A DNA stretch of 64,000 nt, from positions 186,001 to 250,000 of the forward strand of contig NZ_BMHP01000002.1 in assembly GCF_014641075.1 (NCBI RefSeq). Direction: 5' to 3'. A program made the position numbers and the translations under genes. Source of the DNA: Paenibacillus nasutitermitis. GTDB lineage: Bacteria; Bacillota; Bacilli; Paenibacillales; Paenibacillaceae. This document shows positions 52,298 to 61,848 of the stretch, one piece after another (position 1 is the stretch's first letter; each line of letters begins with the position of its first letter). The notes below the pieces were generated by a model that was given only the letters and a program-made list of their open reading frames with translations, was not told the DNA's origin and searched no databases.

Positions 52298-53977
52298 TTA
52301 TTTTTTCTGGCTTGCTAACCAGTCGTTGACCTCTTTCGTAATTTCGGTGCCGCCGAGTCGATTCCAGTCCGATACGTACTTGTCGAACAAGTCAATGGAT
52401 TCACCGAGCAATATTTTCGTAAAAGTCTCGACGGTCAAATCGTTCAGCGTGCTGTTCCTATCCACCATCAGTTCAGATGGGATTCCATAGAACTGATCGT
52501 AATTGAGCAGCTTTTCCGTTACATATTTATTGATTACTGCCTCCGAACCCTCAGGTCCGAATATCTTGGCATATCTCCACATCGACTTGTCGCCGGCCTG
52601 ATACTGCTTCACCTGATCGAAATAGCCTTTGCCTTCGGGATTCAGCTTACTCATGTTGCCTGTGCTGAGCGCTTCCTTGATCGCCAAATGATGTTCCAGA
52701 TTCTTCGTAGCGCCGAACGTCTTCACATCCTGATACTGATAAACGGCAAAGTCACCATCATACATATACTTAAAGTCCGCTGTTTCACCGAATATTTTCT
52801 CGACATACAGGTTCATCATCTTGACGATCACAGCTGGATTCTTGCTCTTCTTGTTGACCACCCAGTACGAACCGGGCATCGCAGACACTTGCGACAGAGC
52901 CGGCTTGTCGTCGATCGACTGCAAGGGATACATTTCCCAGACTTGATCAGGGTTGGCCGTAACGGCTTTGTTCAGCTTGTTAAGCGGCTCCGCGAACCCG
53001 CCGAAAAACATGCCGACCTTGCCGTTTACCGCATCTGTGAGCAGTTGATCCGCCGTCTTGACGGAAAATTCCTTGTCGATTTCCCCAGACTTGTACAGTT
53101 CCTGCAGCTTGGCGAGCGCTATCTTCATCTCCGGTTGAATATTTCCCTGGACGAGCCCGCTACCACCCTCTGGATCCTTGATCCAGCTATTCTTATAGGC
53201 ATGGAAGCCGTTGAAGAAGCCGGTCATCCCGCCGAAGCCGCCGAAAATGTTGGAGTAGAAGCCGAAGCCGAATGTATCGTTCTTGCCGTTCTTGTCCGGG
53301 TCATTCTCTTTGAACGCCTTGGATATTTTGTAGACATCGTCCATTGACTTCGGTGCCGATAAGCCCACATTGTCCAGCCAGTCCTTGCGCAGCCAGATCA
53401 TTTGCGCCCCTTCGGTTGCCGCTGTGATGTACGGGATCGCCATTAGCTTATTGTCTATCGTGGCGGAAGAAAGACCAACGCCATTATCGGACCGCAGCTT
53501 CTCGTCGGCTAGCGGTGTAATGTTCTTCTTATAGACGTCCGTAAGATCCGCTACCATCCCGGCATCGATCAATTGCTTAAGCTGGGTTGCTTGGACGCGG
53601 AATATATCCGGCAGATCTCCCGAAGCGATAGACAAGTTCAATTTGTCGTTATATGCTGCGCCATCGGTTACCCAGTTATTGATGATCTTGATGCCGTACG
53701 TCTGCTCGAGCAGTTTCGTCATCACGTTGCTGTCCAGCGTATCTCCCTCAGGAAACGTAAGGCCTCCCGGCATATCCCGCACCATCGTAACCGTAACAGG
53801 CGGATCGTATTTGGCCTCAGGACTTTGTTCGCTCGGGTTGCCGTTTACGGTTGCGGTTGGCTTGTTTTCCTTAGGCGCCTCTGTTTTATTGCCGTTGCTG
53901 CTTGAGCATGCAGAGAGCATGGAAGATAGAGCAAGAACCATCGAGATGAGCATGACCTTCTTTTTTTGGTGTTTCAA
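52298..53977 (-). CDS. Extracellular solute-binding lipoprotein (LplA-like)
   Basis: The 559-residue lipoprotein has a lipobox SMLSAC (Cys24), a Ser/Asn/Thr-rich linker, and a binding domain with LNLSIASGDLPDIFRV and GKNDTFGFGFYSNIFGGFGG. The start is a TTG with GGAGGGG five to six bases upstream. It is the first gene of an operon that continues with two permeases, a kinase and a regulator. No ATPase is encoded, so a shared one must be used. The sugar is unknown; this subtype usually imports plant cell-wall oligosaccharides. Confidence 0.92.
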   Translation of the reverse strand: MKHQKKKVMLISMVLALSSMLSACSSSNGNKTEAPKENKPTATVNGNPSEQSPEAKYDPPVTVTMVRDMPGGLTFPEGDTLDSNVMTKLLEQTYGIKIINNWVTDGAAYNDKLNLSIASGDLPDIFRVQATQLKQLIDAGMVADLTDVYKKNITPLADEKLRSDNGVGLSSATIDNKLMAIPYITAATEGAQMIWLRKDWLDNVGLSAPKSMDDVYKISKAFKENDPDKNGKNDTFGFGFYSNIFGGFGGMTGFFNGFHAYKNSWIKDPEGGSGLVQGNIQPEMKIALAKLQELYKSGEIDKEFSVKTADQLLTDAVNGKVGMFFGGFAEPLNKLNKAVTANPDQVWEMYPLQSIDDKPALSQVSAMPGSYWVVNKKSKNPAVIVKMMNLYVEKIFGETADFKYMYDGDFAVYQYQDVKTFGATKNLEHHLAIKEALSTGNMSKLNPEGKGYFDQVKQYQAGDKSMWRYAKIFGPEGSEAVINKYVTEKLLNYDQFYGIPSELMVDRNSTLNDLTVETFTKILLGESIDLFDKYVSDWNRLGGTEITKEVNDWLASQKK

Positions 53978-54156
53978 GTGTACCCCTCCATAAATTAGGA
54001 ATTGTATGTATAAGGACTATTCTTGCTGTACTTTTAGTCTAACAAACCCATGTTCAGCGAGGTAGAATAAACTCTCAAGCAGTTGTGCATTCTCTCAATC
54101 TATTTATCCAACCCGTGAACTTCAATGGGGAAATCACGCAGCAGGCCGAATCGGCA

Positions 54157-54188
54157 GAAGGGGCTGTCCCCCAAAGGACAACCCCTTC
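54157..54188. terminator. Hairpin downstream of the phospholipase-like gene
   Basis: GAAGGGGCTGTCC and GGACAACCCCTTC pair at 12 of 13 positions. Neither side has a long T run, so it could be a terminator of the minus-strand gene that stops at 54215 or a transcript-end stabiliser. Confidence 0.5.
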
Positions 54189-54214
54189 CTGTTCCGCATT
54201 CACATGACAAGACC

Positions 54215-55999
54215 TTAATATACTTCAATCTCGGCAAACTGCATTCTGTAAGACCCATATACATCGGTTCTCAGGTTAGTACCTGTGACCTTAACATACT
54301 TCGCAGACTGCGGTGCGAATGTGAAGCTCTGTACCTGATTTCCCGGCTTGGCATAGTTCGTTCTCGTTATCATTGTGGTCCAGTTGACGTTGTCTGTGGA
54401 CACCTGAATGGTAAAATCAATGGGGAAGCAATTACCCAAATTCGTATTGTCGTTTCTCGGATAAAGATCTACGCGGCTTATCGTTTTATTGCTCCCTATG
54501 TCCGCTGTAACCCATTCGGTATGATTTGTGGAAGTACTGTTCTGGCTGCTCCAGCCCAACAGCCCCGACAAAGAAGATCTTAGTCCATCAAATATTTTAC
54601 TAATTGACCACCCAGATCCTTCATGCGAACTGGAGGCGGTTATATTTTGAACGGGATCGTTTTCTACGGTTTTTACAAACATTACCGCATCCGCTATTGT
54701 GTTTCCTGCATCGGTAGTGAGGATCTTAACATAGCCGCCCGTTGGAGCCAGATCATAAGTTCCGATTAGATTCCATTTATCCCCGTTTATCTTCTGATTT
54801 ACAACTTTTGATGTATCCGTTCCGCCATTATAAGCAATTTCCAGAGGCGCTGCATCAGGTCTGTCGACTCCTGCCGTCCATCTCATATAAATGTTGTACT
54901 TGCCTGGTTTAAAGGTATACCAGGAATCTGCATCCGGCGTTGAGAATTTTGCCCATCTCGATGATGCATCTGCTCCACTGGTCCCATCATAAGCATAATT
55001 GGTTCCCCAGTATCCGGGCCCGCTTGTAGAGACTGGCCAGGCTGAATCGAATGTGGCATAATTGCTTGTATTATCAACTACGACTTTGCTAATGTAGTTA
55101 ATATAAGTCGTTGTACTTCCGTTTACAACAAAACCTTGATTCAGTGACTTTTCAAAGTCTGCTTCCGTTTCGGACATGAAAGCATTGAAGTAGTTAATGC
55201 TCAATTCTGTACACTGCTTAAAACGATAATTATTGTTCCAATTCGTATCCTTGTGCCAATAGGTTAAATTATATACATCTGATATTCTCATATCATATGG
55301 AAGCCCGCTATTATGATCGGAATGATTATCCCAGTTAAGGCTATCCATAACGTTGCCATCCCCTACCGGTGTTTCGGGGATTCCATCCCCATTGTTGTCC
55401 ACTTTCAAATTGGCGTCAATATTATGCGGATTTCCAGGATCATGACCGGCGTCCAGATGGGCAAAATAGTCCTGCAATAAATGTACGCCATTGGCAAGCA
55501 GTCTGAATTGAAGCTCGGGTTTTTGATTTTGTTTTTTCCAGTGAATGGCGAGCTTCAGCATTTCGAGTGCGTTGTTCATTCGGGCATCATTTTTCAAATT
55601 GGTAACCTGATGCGCAGCCACATGGATGACGCTGTCATTCGCGGCATTTTCAGAAATATCAATTGAAATGGGAGTTTCCGGATTACCGGGATCGTCCAAC
55701 TCGGCGACCCATTTTTTCTCATCAGCAACATCGGCCTCTGCAACATATTTCAATAATCGCGGTCCCATTAATCCATAACCAGTATCAGGTATCGAATTCA
55801 TGTAGCTTTTAAAGGATGAGGCGCGTGTGTCATTATAGGCACTCATAGTGATCTTACCGTGACCGGAGTTGTTGCTGCTCGTTAAATCAGCGCCCCTTGT
55901 TGTTACTCCCCCCCATGCTAATGCGGAATGTGGAGAAGACATGAAGATGATCGCGAGAAAACCGATGGAAAGCTTTAAATGGACACCTTTTCTTTTCAT
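54215..55999 (-). CDS. Secreted zinc-phospholipase-C-like protein with golvesin-like and discoidin domains
   Basis: The 594-residue protein has a signal peptide ending ALA, so the mature chain would start with Trp29. That matches zinc phospholipases C, where the N-terminal Trp binds zinc. His-rich helices follow (NDSVIHVAAHQVTN; NGVHLLQDYFAHLDAGHD; DNHSDHNSG), fitting further zinc ligands. Residues about 300-440 (YATFDSAWPVSTSGPGYWGT ... DSWYTFKPGKYNIYMRWTAG) look like the golvesin C-terminal-like carbohydrate module. The last 140 residues are an F5/8 type C (discoidin) domain (NHTEWVTADIGSNKTISRVD ... YRMQFAEIEVY). The catalytic part is a distant match; the substrate could be phospholipid or another phosphoester. 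Confidence 0.8.
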   Translation of the reverse strand: MKRKGVHLKLSIGFLAIIFMSSPHSALAWGGVTTRGADLTSSNNSGHGKITMSAYNDTRASSFKSYMNSIPDTGYGLMGPRLLKYVAEADVADEKKWVAELDDPGNPETPISIDISENAANDSVIHVAAHQVTNLKNDARMNNALEMLKLAIHWKKQNQKPELQFRLLANGVHLLQDYFAHLDAGHDPGNPHNIDANLKVDNNGDGIPETPVGDGNVMDSLNWDNHSDHNSGLPYDMRISDVYNLTYWHKDTNWNNNYRFKQCTELSINYFNAFMSETEADFEKSLNQGFVVNGSTTTYINYISKVVVDNTSNYATFDSAWPVSTSGPGYWGTNYAYDGTSGADASSRWAKFSTPDADSWYTFKPGKYNIYMRWTAGVDRPDAAPLEIAYNGGTDTSKVVNQKINGDKWNLIGTYDLAPTGGYVKILTTDAGNTIADAVMFVKTVENDPVQNITASSSHEGSGWSISKIFDGLRSSLSGLLGWSSQNSTSTNHTEWVTADIGSNKTISRVDLYPRNDNTNLGNCFPIDFTIQVSTDNVNWTTMITRTNYAKPGNQVQSFTFAPQSAKYVKVTGTNLRTDVYGSYRMQFAEIEVY

Positions 56000-56284
56000 A
56001 TCAAAAACCTCCTTTGATATTGATGCACTCCTCTACTTTAACAAAGCGGCATCTCCGTGGATCCTTCTCCGTTTCGCTACACCTCCTTATGATTGTCAGC
56101 CGCATTCATCCTGTCTCTTTCATTCTATAGAAAGGCCCCATTCTCCCACAGTGGAAAGTGTTCGCATTTCGTGTCATCTGTCAACATCTTAGGCGCAGAA
56201 AACCCAAAAACCACAAGCTCCGGCAGCCGTTGAGTTGCTTGCACCGGTTACTTGTGGGATGGACAGCCTGACTATTATAAGGGA

Positions 56285-56996
56285 CTACGCCTTTCTTTGC
56301 TCAATCACCATTTTCCATCTTTCCAAATAGTTCGTGCAAATTAAGGCGGATGGATACTTGCTCAGGACAAGCTCCATATCCTCTTCGCGATCGACCGGCC
56401 AGGCTGCGAGTTGAATACCATTCTACTCGATCGTACGGGCATAGGATTCCGTTAGGAAGGATAGTCTCACACACAAATAAGTGGCGTCGATCTCCTTCAT
56501 GAAGGGGAAGAAGTGAGGCATGCTGCCATGAAAAACAAGGCCAAGCGGAATGTCCATGTCCAGCTCCCTTAAGCGGGCGATGGAAAAATGGTCGAAAGAG
56601 ATTACATACACCTGCTCGAGCATCCCCGCCTTGCGCACCACATCCGATACCGCCTGCTCCAGTCCGGGGTACAATTCTCCCTCTTGCTTATCTCGATCCT
56701 GACGATCAGGCGGTCCTTCAACAGAAGAAGCACTTCCTCCAGCGTGGGGATCACCTCCGTGCCTCCGACCCGGAATCGGCTCAACACTTCAGACGTGTAA
56801 TCCTTCACGAGTCCTTTCCCATCGGTCATCCGGTCCAGCGTCTTGTCATGAAGGACCATTGGGATACCGTCCTTGCTTAAGTGAACATCCAATTCCAAAT
56901 GGGTGAATTCCAACTCGCAAGCTGCTTGGAAAGCTGCAATCGTGTTCTCCGGATAACGCCCCGAATACCCCGGTGTGCAATTCCTCTTACTGCCAT
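56285..56996 (-). pseudogene. Glycerophosphodiester phosphodiesterase, broken by two frameshifts and a nonsense codon
   Basis: The gene would start at ATG 56996 (AAAGGAG upstream) as MAVRGIAHRG. A one-base loss in a G run at about 56970 shifts the frame right after the catalytic HRG motif. The frame then reads YSGRYPENTIAAFQAACELE and continues HLELDVHLSKDG, keeping ELD and HD residues. A second one-base loss near 56686 shifts it again; the chain resumes YPGLEQAVSDVV. A TAG at 56423 interrupts before GIQLAAWPVDREEDMELVLS, the normal C-terminal strand. The intact enzyme would cleave glycerophosphodiesters to glycerol-3-phosphate. It follows the histidine phosphatase gene. Confidence 0.82.
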
Positions 56997-57032
56997 CGGT
57001 CAATCACTCCTTTAATTTATAAAAATGCGTGC

Positions 57033-57632
57033 CTAGTATGTGCCGTTCAACAGCAGCAGCCGCATGCCTTCCTCTTCGGACGTTTCCAGCACGGAGATCG
57101 TGGCGTTGGATACGGTCAGCTGCCTGTAGGCTCTGAGTGGCATGGACAGCATACCAGCCAAATAGATTCGGATAGCGGTACTATGACTGACGACTAGGAT
57201 GCGCTTCCCCGGATGCTCCATCGCTTTCTCTTTAAAGAATCCATCCATCCTCCTGTAAATCTCCAAGCCTGACTCACCGGTTTCACCAGCCTTGACGCTT
57301 GTCGGATCGGCCTTCCAACTGTTCCAGCAGTCCGGATACCGTTCCTCAATATCATTACCCCAAAGGCCATCCCAGCTTCCAAAGTCCGCTTCCGTCAACC
57401 GCTCATCCATCAGAATCGGGAGCTGCCTATGCTGAGCAATGAAGGTCGCCGTATCGATGGCTCGACGTAGATCAGACGCATACACGAGATCGATCCCCAC
57501 CAGCTGCAAGGAAGCAGCAGCAGCCTGTTCCCTTCCCACATCCGATAGCGGGATATCCGAACGGCCGCAGTAGCGGTTGCGATCTCGGTTCCATTCGGTC
57601 TCCCCGTGCCGCATCAAGTAAAATCGAGTCAT
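57033..57632 (-). CDS. Histidine phosphatase family protein (phosphoglycerate-mutase-like)
   Basis: The 199-residue enzyme carries the phosphohistidine motif LMRHGETEWNR, YASDLRRAIDTA, the acid Glu region DERLTEADFGSWDG and the second His in VVSHSTAIR. Members hydrolyse small phosphate esters; this type resembles CobC/PhoE-like phosphatases. The start overlaps the stop of the broken FGGY kinase gene by four bases (ATGA), so it lost its upstream partner but remains intact. Its own expression may now depend on read-through or an internal promoter. Confidence 0.9.
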   Translation of the reverse strand: MTRFYLMRHGETEWNRDRNRYCGRSDIPLSDVGREQAAAASLQLVGIDLVYASDLRRAIDTATFIAQHRQLPILMDERLTEADFGSWDGLWGNDIEERYPDCWNSWKADPTSVKAGETGESGLEIYRRMDGFFKEKAMEHPGKRILVVSHSTAIRIYLAGMLSMPLRAYRQLTVSNATISVLETSEEEGMRLLLLNGTY

Positions 57633-58053
57633 GTTGCTTCACCTCCCTTTGCCTTGCTTATGTAGCCTTTATCTGTTAGTTGACTTACAAATAGTCGATA
57701 TCTTTCCTCATACTGCTCACATAGCCCTGCGCTGGCTGGCTCAACCGTCCGTTCCGGCAAGATCATCGCACTTCCTGCTTCCTCCACGCCAGAGAACCAC
57801 GTTTGAGATGCAGCCAACACAGTGGCGCCGGCTGCTCCTTCGGTAAACTTCATCATGTGGATAGCATCCCCATGACACTGCTGCGGATGGTGAGCCAGGT
57901 CAAGCTTTTGCTAGCGCCACCTGCGGTATACAACCGGGTTACCTTTTCGCCGGACAAGCTTTCGATCATTTTATAGGAAAGACGCTCCAGATAAGCGACG
58001 CCTTCCATGCGGGAGGCAAACACCAAAGGGCTCCAACTGTTACCATAGATTTT
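57629..58053 (-). pseudogene. FGGY-family sugar kinase, C-terminal remnant with frameshift
   Basis: Only about the last 140 residues remain. From 58053 the frame reads NSWSPLVFASRMEGVAYLER followed by LSYKMIESLSGEKVTRLYTA and GGASKSLTWLTIRSSVMGM. One missing C near 57863 then shifts it, and the tail continues as FTEGAAGATVLAAS and ends at 57629. The GGASKS and EGAAGAT motifs are the FGGY ADP-binding region. The N-terminal two thirds and the sugar site are gone. It would have been a xylulose- or gluconate-type kinase in an operon with the phosphatase and diesterase. Confidence 0.8.
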
Positions 58054-58243
58054 TTAGAGCCAGTTCAGCCCATCCTCGTTTGTTGGACGCAAACTGATTA
58101 ATAATGTTAATATTTAATGAGATTAACATCGGTCTTCTTGCACATCAGGCGGAAAATCAGATTGGAGAATTGAAGCTTCATATCCGGTGTCACAAGCAAA
58201 GCTGGCATCATTGAAGCTGTCTATGGCCTGTTTATGTGAGCAT

Positions 58244-58276
58244 AAAAAAATGAGGTGCACGGATCATGCACCTCAT
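58244..58276 (-). terminator. Terminator after rhaA
   Basis: ATGAGGTGCA-tgatccg-TGCACCTCAT then a run of T on the minus strand, about 30 bp past the rhaA stop. Between it and the kinase remnant (58054-58243) no gene is visible, only the repeated 17-mer noted at 58193. Confidence 0.92.
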
Positions 58277-58304
58277 GTATGTCGATACCGACGGGTTCTG
58301 TTGT

Positions 58305-59582
58305 TTATTGATGAACGGTCGGAGCTGATTCCTCGCGGCCGAGCAGCACGGATTTTTCATATGCCTTGACCTCGGACAGCCAGGCTTCTCGAACCGGCAC
58401 GCCGGTTTTCTCGCAATAATAATCCCAGATTGCGCCGAAAGGATATGATTTGAACTCCTCGGCCAATGCAAGACGGGTTGTATAATCGCCTTCAAGCTCT
58501 GCCTGCTTGAGCGCTTCCACTGGTTCGAGCATAGCCCGCAGGAGGGCTTTAATCGTATTGCGCGTTCCAATAACCCATGCCGCCACACGGTTGATGCTGG
58601 CGTCAAAGAAATCCAGACCAATATGCGTAGTCCCCAGAAGATCGTTGCGTACGAGTTCCCGGCCAATATCCAGCAGCTCGTCGTCCAGAACAACAACATG
58701 GTCGCTGTCCCAACGAACCGGACGGCTGACATGCAGCAGAATGCCGTTCGTAAATAAGGACAGTGAAGACAGCTTGTTGGAAATGACTTCCGTTGGGTGG
58801 AAATGTCCGGCGTCCAGACAAATTAGCTTGTCGTTCTGAATGCCGTAGCCCATATAGAACTCATGGGAGCCTACCGTATAAGCTTCTGCTCCGAGTCCGA
58901 ACAGCTTGCTTTCCACCGCATCAAGATTATGTTTGGGATCAAGCTCTTCCGCAAATACCTCGTCAAGCGCTTCCTTCAGGCGGCGGCGCGGCGTCAAGCG
59001 GTCAGCGGGGATATCCTTGTATCCGTCTGGTACCCAGACATTGGTTACGCAGGTCTGGCCCAGCTGTTCGCCGAAGTAGGCGCCGATTTTCCGCGAAGCC
59101 TTACAGTGGTCGATCCAGAATTTGCGGATTTCCGCGTCCGGATGACTCAGCGTTAAGCCGTCCTTGGATTTCTCGTGGGAGAAGCAGGTTGGATTAAAAT
59201 CGAGCCCAAGTCCCTGCTCCTTCGCCCAATCTACCCAGGACTGGAAATGACGCGGCTCCAGCTCATTGAGATCCACCTTCTCGTTTGTGTCCGCATAGAT
59301 CGCGTGCAAGTTTACTTTATGTTTGCCAGGAATGAGTGAAAACGCTTTCTCCATATCCTTACGAAGCTCATTGGGGGTGCGTGCGGCACCCGGGTAATTT
59401 CCCGTCACCGAGATCCCGCCGGTCAGTTCCTGATCCTGAAACAGAAAACCGCGGACATCGTCGCCTTGCCAGCAATGAACGGAGATTTTGATTTCCTCCA
59501 GCTTGCGCAGAACCTCGTCCACATCGATACCATGCTGTGCGTACAGCTTCTTGGCTTCTTCATAGCTTGCTTTAATTGTCAT
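58305..59582 (-). CDS. rhaA: L-rhamnose isomerase
   Basis: The 425-residue enzyme interconverts L-rhamnose and L-rhamnulose. [88 protein letters not shown] and [15 protein letters not shown] are all characteristic RhaA strands, with the metal-binding Asp/His residues in place. ATG 59582 lies 7 bases after AAGGAGG; TTG 59588 is an alternative. It is last in an operon with a transporter and a TIM-barrel isomerase. No intact rhamnulokinase or aldolase is in the window. Confidence 0.95.
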   Translation of the reverse strand: MTIKASYEEAKKLYAQHGIDVDEVLRKLEEIKISVHCWQGDDVRGFLFQDQELTGGISVTGNYPGAARTPNELRKDMEKAFSLIPGKHKVNLHAIYADTNEKVDLNELEPRHFQSWVDWAKEQGLGLDFNPTCFSHEKSKDGLTLSHPDAEIRKFWIDHCKASRKIGAYFGEQLGQTCVTNVWVPDGYKDIPADRLTPRRRLKEALDEVFAEELDPKHNLDAVESKLFGLGAEAYTVGSHEFYMGYGIQNDKLICLDAGHFHPTEVISNKLSSLSLFTNGILLHVSRPVRWDSDHVVVLDDELLDIGRELVRNDLLGTTHIGLDFFDASINRVAAWVIGTRNTIKALLRAMLEPVEALKQAELEGDYTTRLALAEEFKSYPFGAIWDYYCEKTGVPVREAWLSEVKAYEKSVLLGREESAPTVHQ

Positions 59583-59937
59583 CGTCAAGCCTCCTTATGT
59601 AATGGATCATACGGGTATGTAACCCGAATGAACAGATCCTTTGGTTGAAATCTCACATTCAAGTATGACAGATTCATCCTTCTAATTCTAGGCTGATCTG
59701 GCGTATAACTATGCTGATCGGGACAATTCAAGGCAATTTCTACGGATCGGTTAAAAAATATTCTTAAGCGATCGATGTCCGTGTGAGTCAACGCGCAGCC
59801 TGACAACTCATCGCCCGCATTTCCCTTGAAAGGCTGCAATAACCGGTTCCACATTGACTCTGGAACCGGCTATTGTACGCCTCGTATTCTTAGCTGTGAA
59901 ATTTCTGGATCTTCTATAATAGGATGGAAACACCCTC
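59583..59937. other. Gene-free gap between the isomerase genes
   Basis: This 355-bp stretch holds an 89-codon open frame (59585-59854, minus) with no recognisable similarity or ribosome binding site. A possible promoter for rhaA alone may lie here, but none was convincing. Confidence 0.4.
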
Positions 59938-60921
59938 CTAATCTTTAGCATGCAATAAAAGCTTCCTGAGATAGGCTGAAATTTCCGGAGACTTGCCGCG
60001 GCGAATCATTTCATCGACTTCTTCCGAATTCATCCGGTCCACTAAATGAACAAAATTCTCCATCGCATTTACTCCTTCACGCACAGCCTCAAGGCTATCC
60101 TCACGATAGGGATACTGATCAATGGACAGCCAGCCTTGATAATTCGTTTTCTTCAGCCAATAAAAGAATTCTAAAGTCTCAATGGTGTGTACGCTTCCCA
60201 CGATCATGTCATCATCCCACAAGCGGAAATTATCATTCATATGCACATGGAACAGCTTGTTTCCGTATTTTTTCAATAAGGCAACCGATTCTGCAGGTGT
60301 TTCATAGGCATTAAGCGCATGGCCGAAATCAATGGTTACACCCACATTATCTGTGCCTACTTCCTGGGCGATTAAAAGCGAGGTTGCCACAGTGCTCAGA
60401 TAGCTGTGCGTGCGAGGTTCTTTGATTTTATACTCCAGGCTGATTTTCACATTCGAACGATAATTGCATACTTCTTTAATGCCTTCAGCAAACCAATCCC
60501 GTTCTGTCATGTAATCCCCTTGAAACTGATAATCGTAGCCATCTTGGCCAGGCCATAAGCTGATCAGATTACCTCCAAGCTCCGAAGCCGCGTCGATCAT
60601 TTCCTTTGTATGTGCTACAGCCTCTGCCCGGATATTGGGATCTTTGGCTGCAAAGCTGCCATATTTCCATTTCATTTGACCAAAATGATCCGGAATTATC
60701 GAAACCAGCTGCAGTTGATACTCCTCCAAATACTTCTTGATCTCTTTCACATTTTGCTCGGTGACATGCCAGGAACCGATAAGTTCCACTCCTGTCACCT
60801 GAGGAATTTTTTTCACCCGTTCAAATAATTGTTTTATTTCAAAAGGTGCGCTATACCCTGAAGTCAAGAAACGATCCGAACACGAGCCGACATTGGATAA
60901 AATAACAGAGAATGGGACCAT
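59938..60921 (-). CDS. Sugar phosphate isomerase/epimerase-like TIM-barrel protein
   Basis: The 327-residue protein has the xylose-isomerase-like fold: VTGVELIGSWHVTEQN, GGNLISLWPGQDGYDYQFQG, VKISLEYKIKEPR (Glu ligand), VGVTIDFGHALNAYETP (Asp/His ligands), LFHVHMNDNFRLWDDD and GWLSIDQYPYRED. Its place directly before rhaA suggests a role in rhamnose or a related deoxy-sugar route, perhaps as an epimerase or second isomerase. Some relatives are annotated as L-rhamnose isomerases of the Pseudomonas type. It starts 75 bp after the second permease gene. Confidence 0.87.
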   Translation of the reverse strand: MVPFSVILSNVGSCSDRFLTSGYSAPFEIKQLFERVKKIPQVTGVELIGSWHVTEQNVKEIKKYLEEYQLQLVSIIPDHFGQMKWKYGSFAAKDPNIRAEAVAHTKEMIDAASELGGNLISLWPGQDGYDYQFQGDYMTERDWFAEGIKEVCNYRSNVKISLEYKIKEPRTHSYLSTVATSLLIAQEVGTDNVGVTIDFGHALNAYETPAESVALLKKYGNKLFHVHMNDNFRLWDDDMIVGSVHTIETLEFFYWLKKTNYQGWLSIDQYPYREDSLEAVREGVNAMENFVHLVDRMNSEEVDEMIRRGKSPEISAYLRKLLLHAKD

Positions 60922-60996
60922 TCTAAATTCCTCCTATACTGATGATAAATTTAACTTCTTTAGCTAAAGGATCTTCGTTTTATATGTTTATGTCCT

Positions 60997-61836
60997 CTAC
61001 ATCTTTAAAGCCCCTTGCGTCATACCCTGAATGAAATATTTCATGCCGAAAGAGAATATGGCCAACAGCGGAACGGAAGATAGAGCATAAGCAGCGAAAA
61101 CTACACCTTTATCTGCTATTCCGAACTGATTCTGAAACACGGTCAGACCGACAGCGATAACCTGTATATTACTATCGCGGATCGTTAACAGCGGCCAAAT
61201 GTAATCGTTATAAACGCCGACTGACTGCATAATCAGAATAGTGGCCAGGATCGGCAATGAAAGCGGAATGACGATTCGGACAAATACTGTTTTCTCTCTG
61301 GCTCCGTCTATCCGTGCCGCCTCAAAAAGCTCTCCGGGAATGCCACTCATGAAACTGCGGCATAAAAAGGTGCCGAATACTTGACCGCCTGCCGCGCTGG
61401 AAACAATCATGACCCAGGGTGTATTGGTGAGGCCCATTTCTGAGTACAGCACATAGGATGGTATTAAGGTCAATATGCCTGGAATCATCAACAGGGCGAG
61501 CATTACCATAAACAGCAGCTCTTTGCCCGGGAAGATCTTTTTTGCGAATATATACCCGTTAATCGCCGACAGTATAATAACGCAGATACTGCCAGCAACC
61601 GCATAAATAACGGTGTTGGCTACGTATCGCCAAATGCTGTTGTAAGCCTCTGCATAGTTATCCCATTGAGGGGGTGACGGCAATGACCAGAAGCTGCTCA
61701 GAATCTGTGCGTTGCTCTTGAGTGAGCTGACCAGCATAAACACAATCGGCAACAGGGTGAAGCCAACCAGTATAAGAAGCGGAATGATAACGAGGGCTTG
61801 TCTTATCCTCCGGTTAAGCAGTTTGTTATTTTCCAA
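60997..61836 (-). CDS. Carbohydrate ABC transporter permease (MalG-like)
   Basis: The 279-residue permease has the EAA loop ELFEAARIDGAREKTVFVRI followed by VIPLSLP and a C-terminus MKYFIQGMTQGALKM, typical of MalG/LacG halves. The start is a TTG with AGGAGGGGG five bases upstream. It ends an SBP-permease-permease set and pairs with the propeller-fused permease encoded 12 bp upstream. Confidence 0.92.
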   Translation of the reverse strand: MENNKLLNRRIRQALVIIPLLILVGFTLLPIVFMLVSSLKSNAQILSSFWSLPSPPQWDNYAEAYNSIWRYVANTVIYAVAGSICVIILSAINGYIFAKKIFPGKELLFMVMLALLMIPGILTLIPSYVLYSEMGLTNTPWVMIVSSAAGGQVFGTFLCRSFMSGIPGELFEAARIDGAREKTVFVRIVIPLSLPILATILIMQSVGVYNDYIWPLLTIRDSNIQVIAVGLTVFQNQFGIADKGVVFAAYALSSVPLLAIFSFGMKYFIQGMTQGALKM

Positions 61837-61848
61837 GGAAGCCCCCTC

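Noticed and set aside
52688-53347. 219-codon open frame on the plus strand
   Set aside because: Antisense to the solute-binding lipoprotein gene; rich in Leu/Arg/His as expected for a reversed frame.
58054-58130. Possible transposase end (frame reading QFASNKRGWAELALKNLW)
   Set aside because: The short frame looks transposase-like by eye, but there are no terminal inverted repeats or further matching sequence nearby.
59585-59854. 89-codon minus-strand frame before rhaA
   Set aside because: No ribosome binding site, no similarity, and it overlaps the rhaA upstream region.
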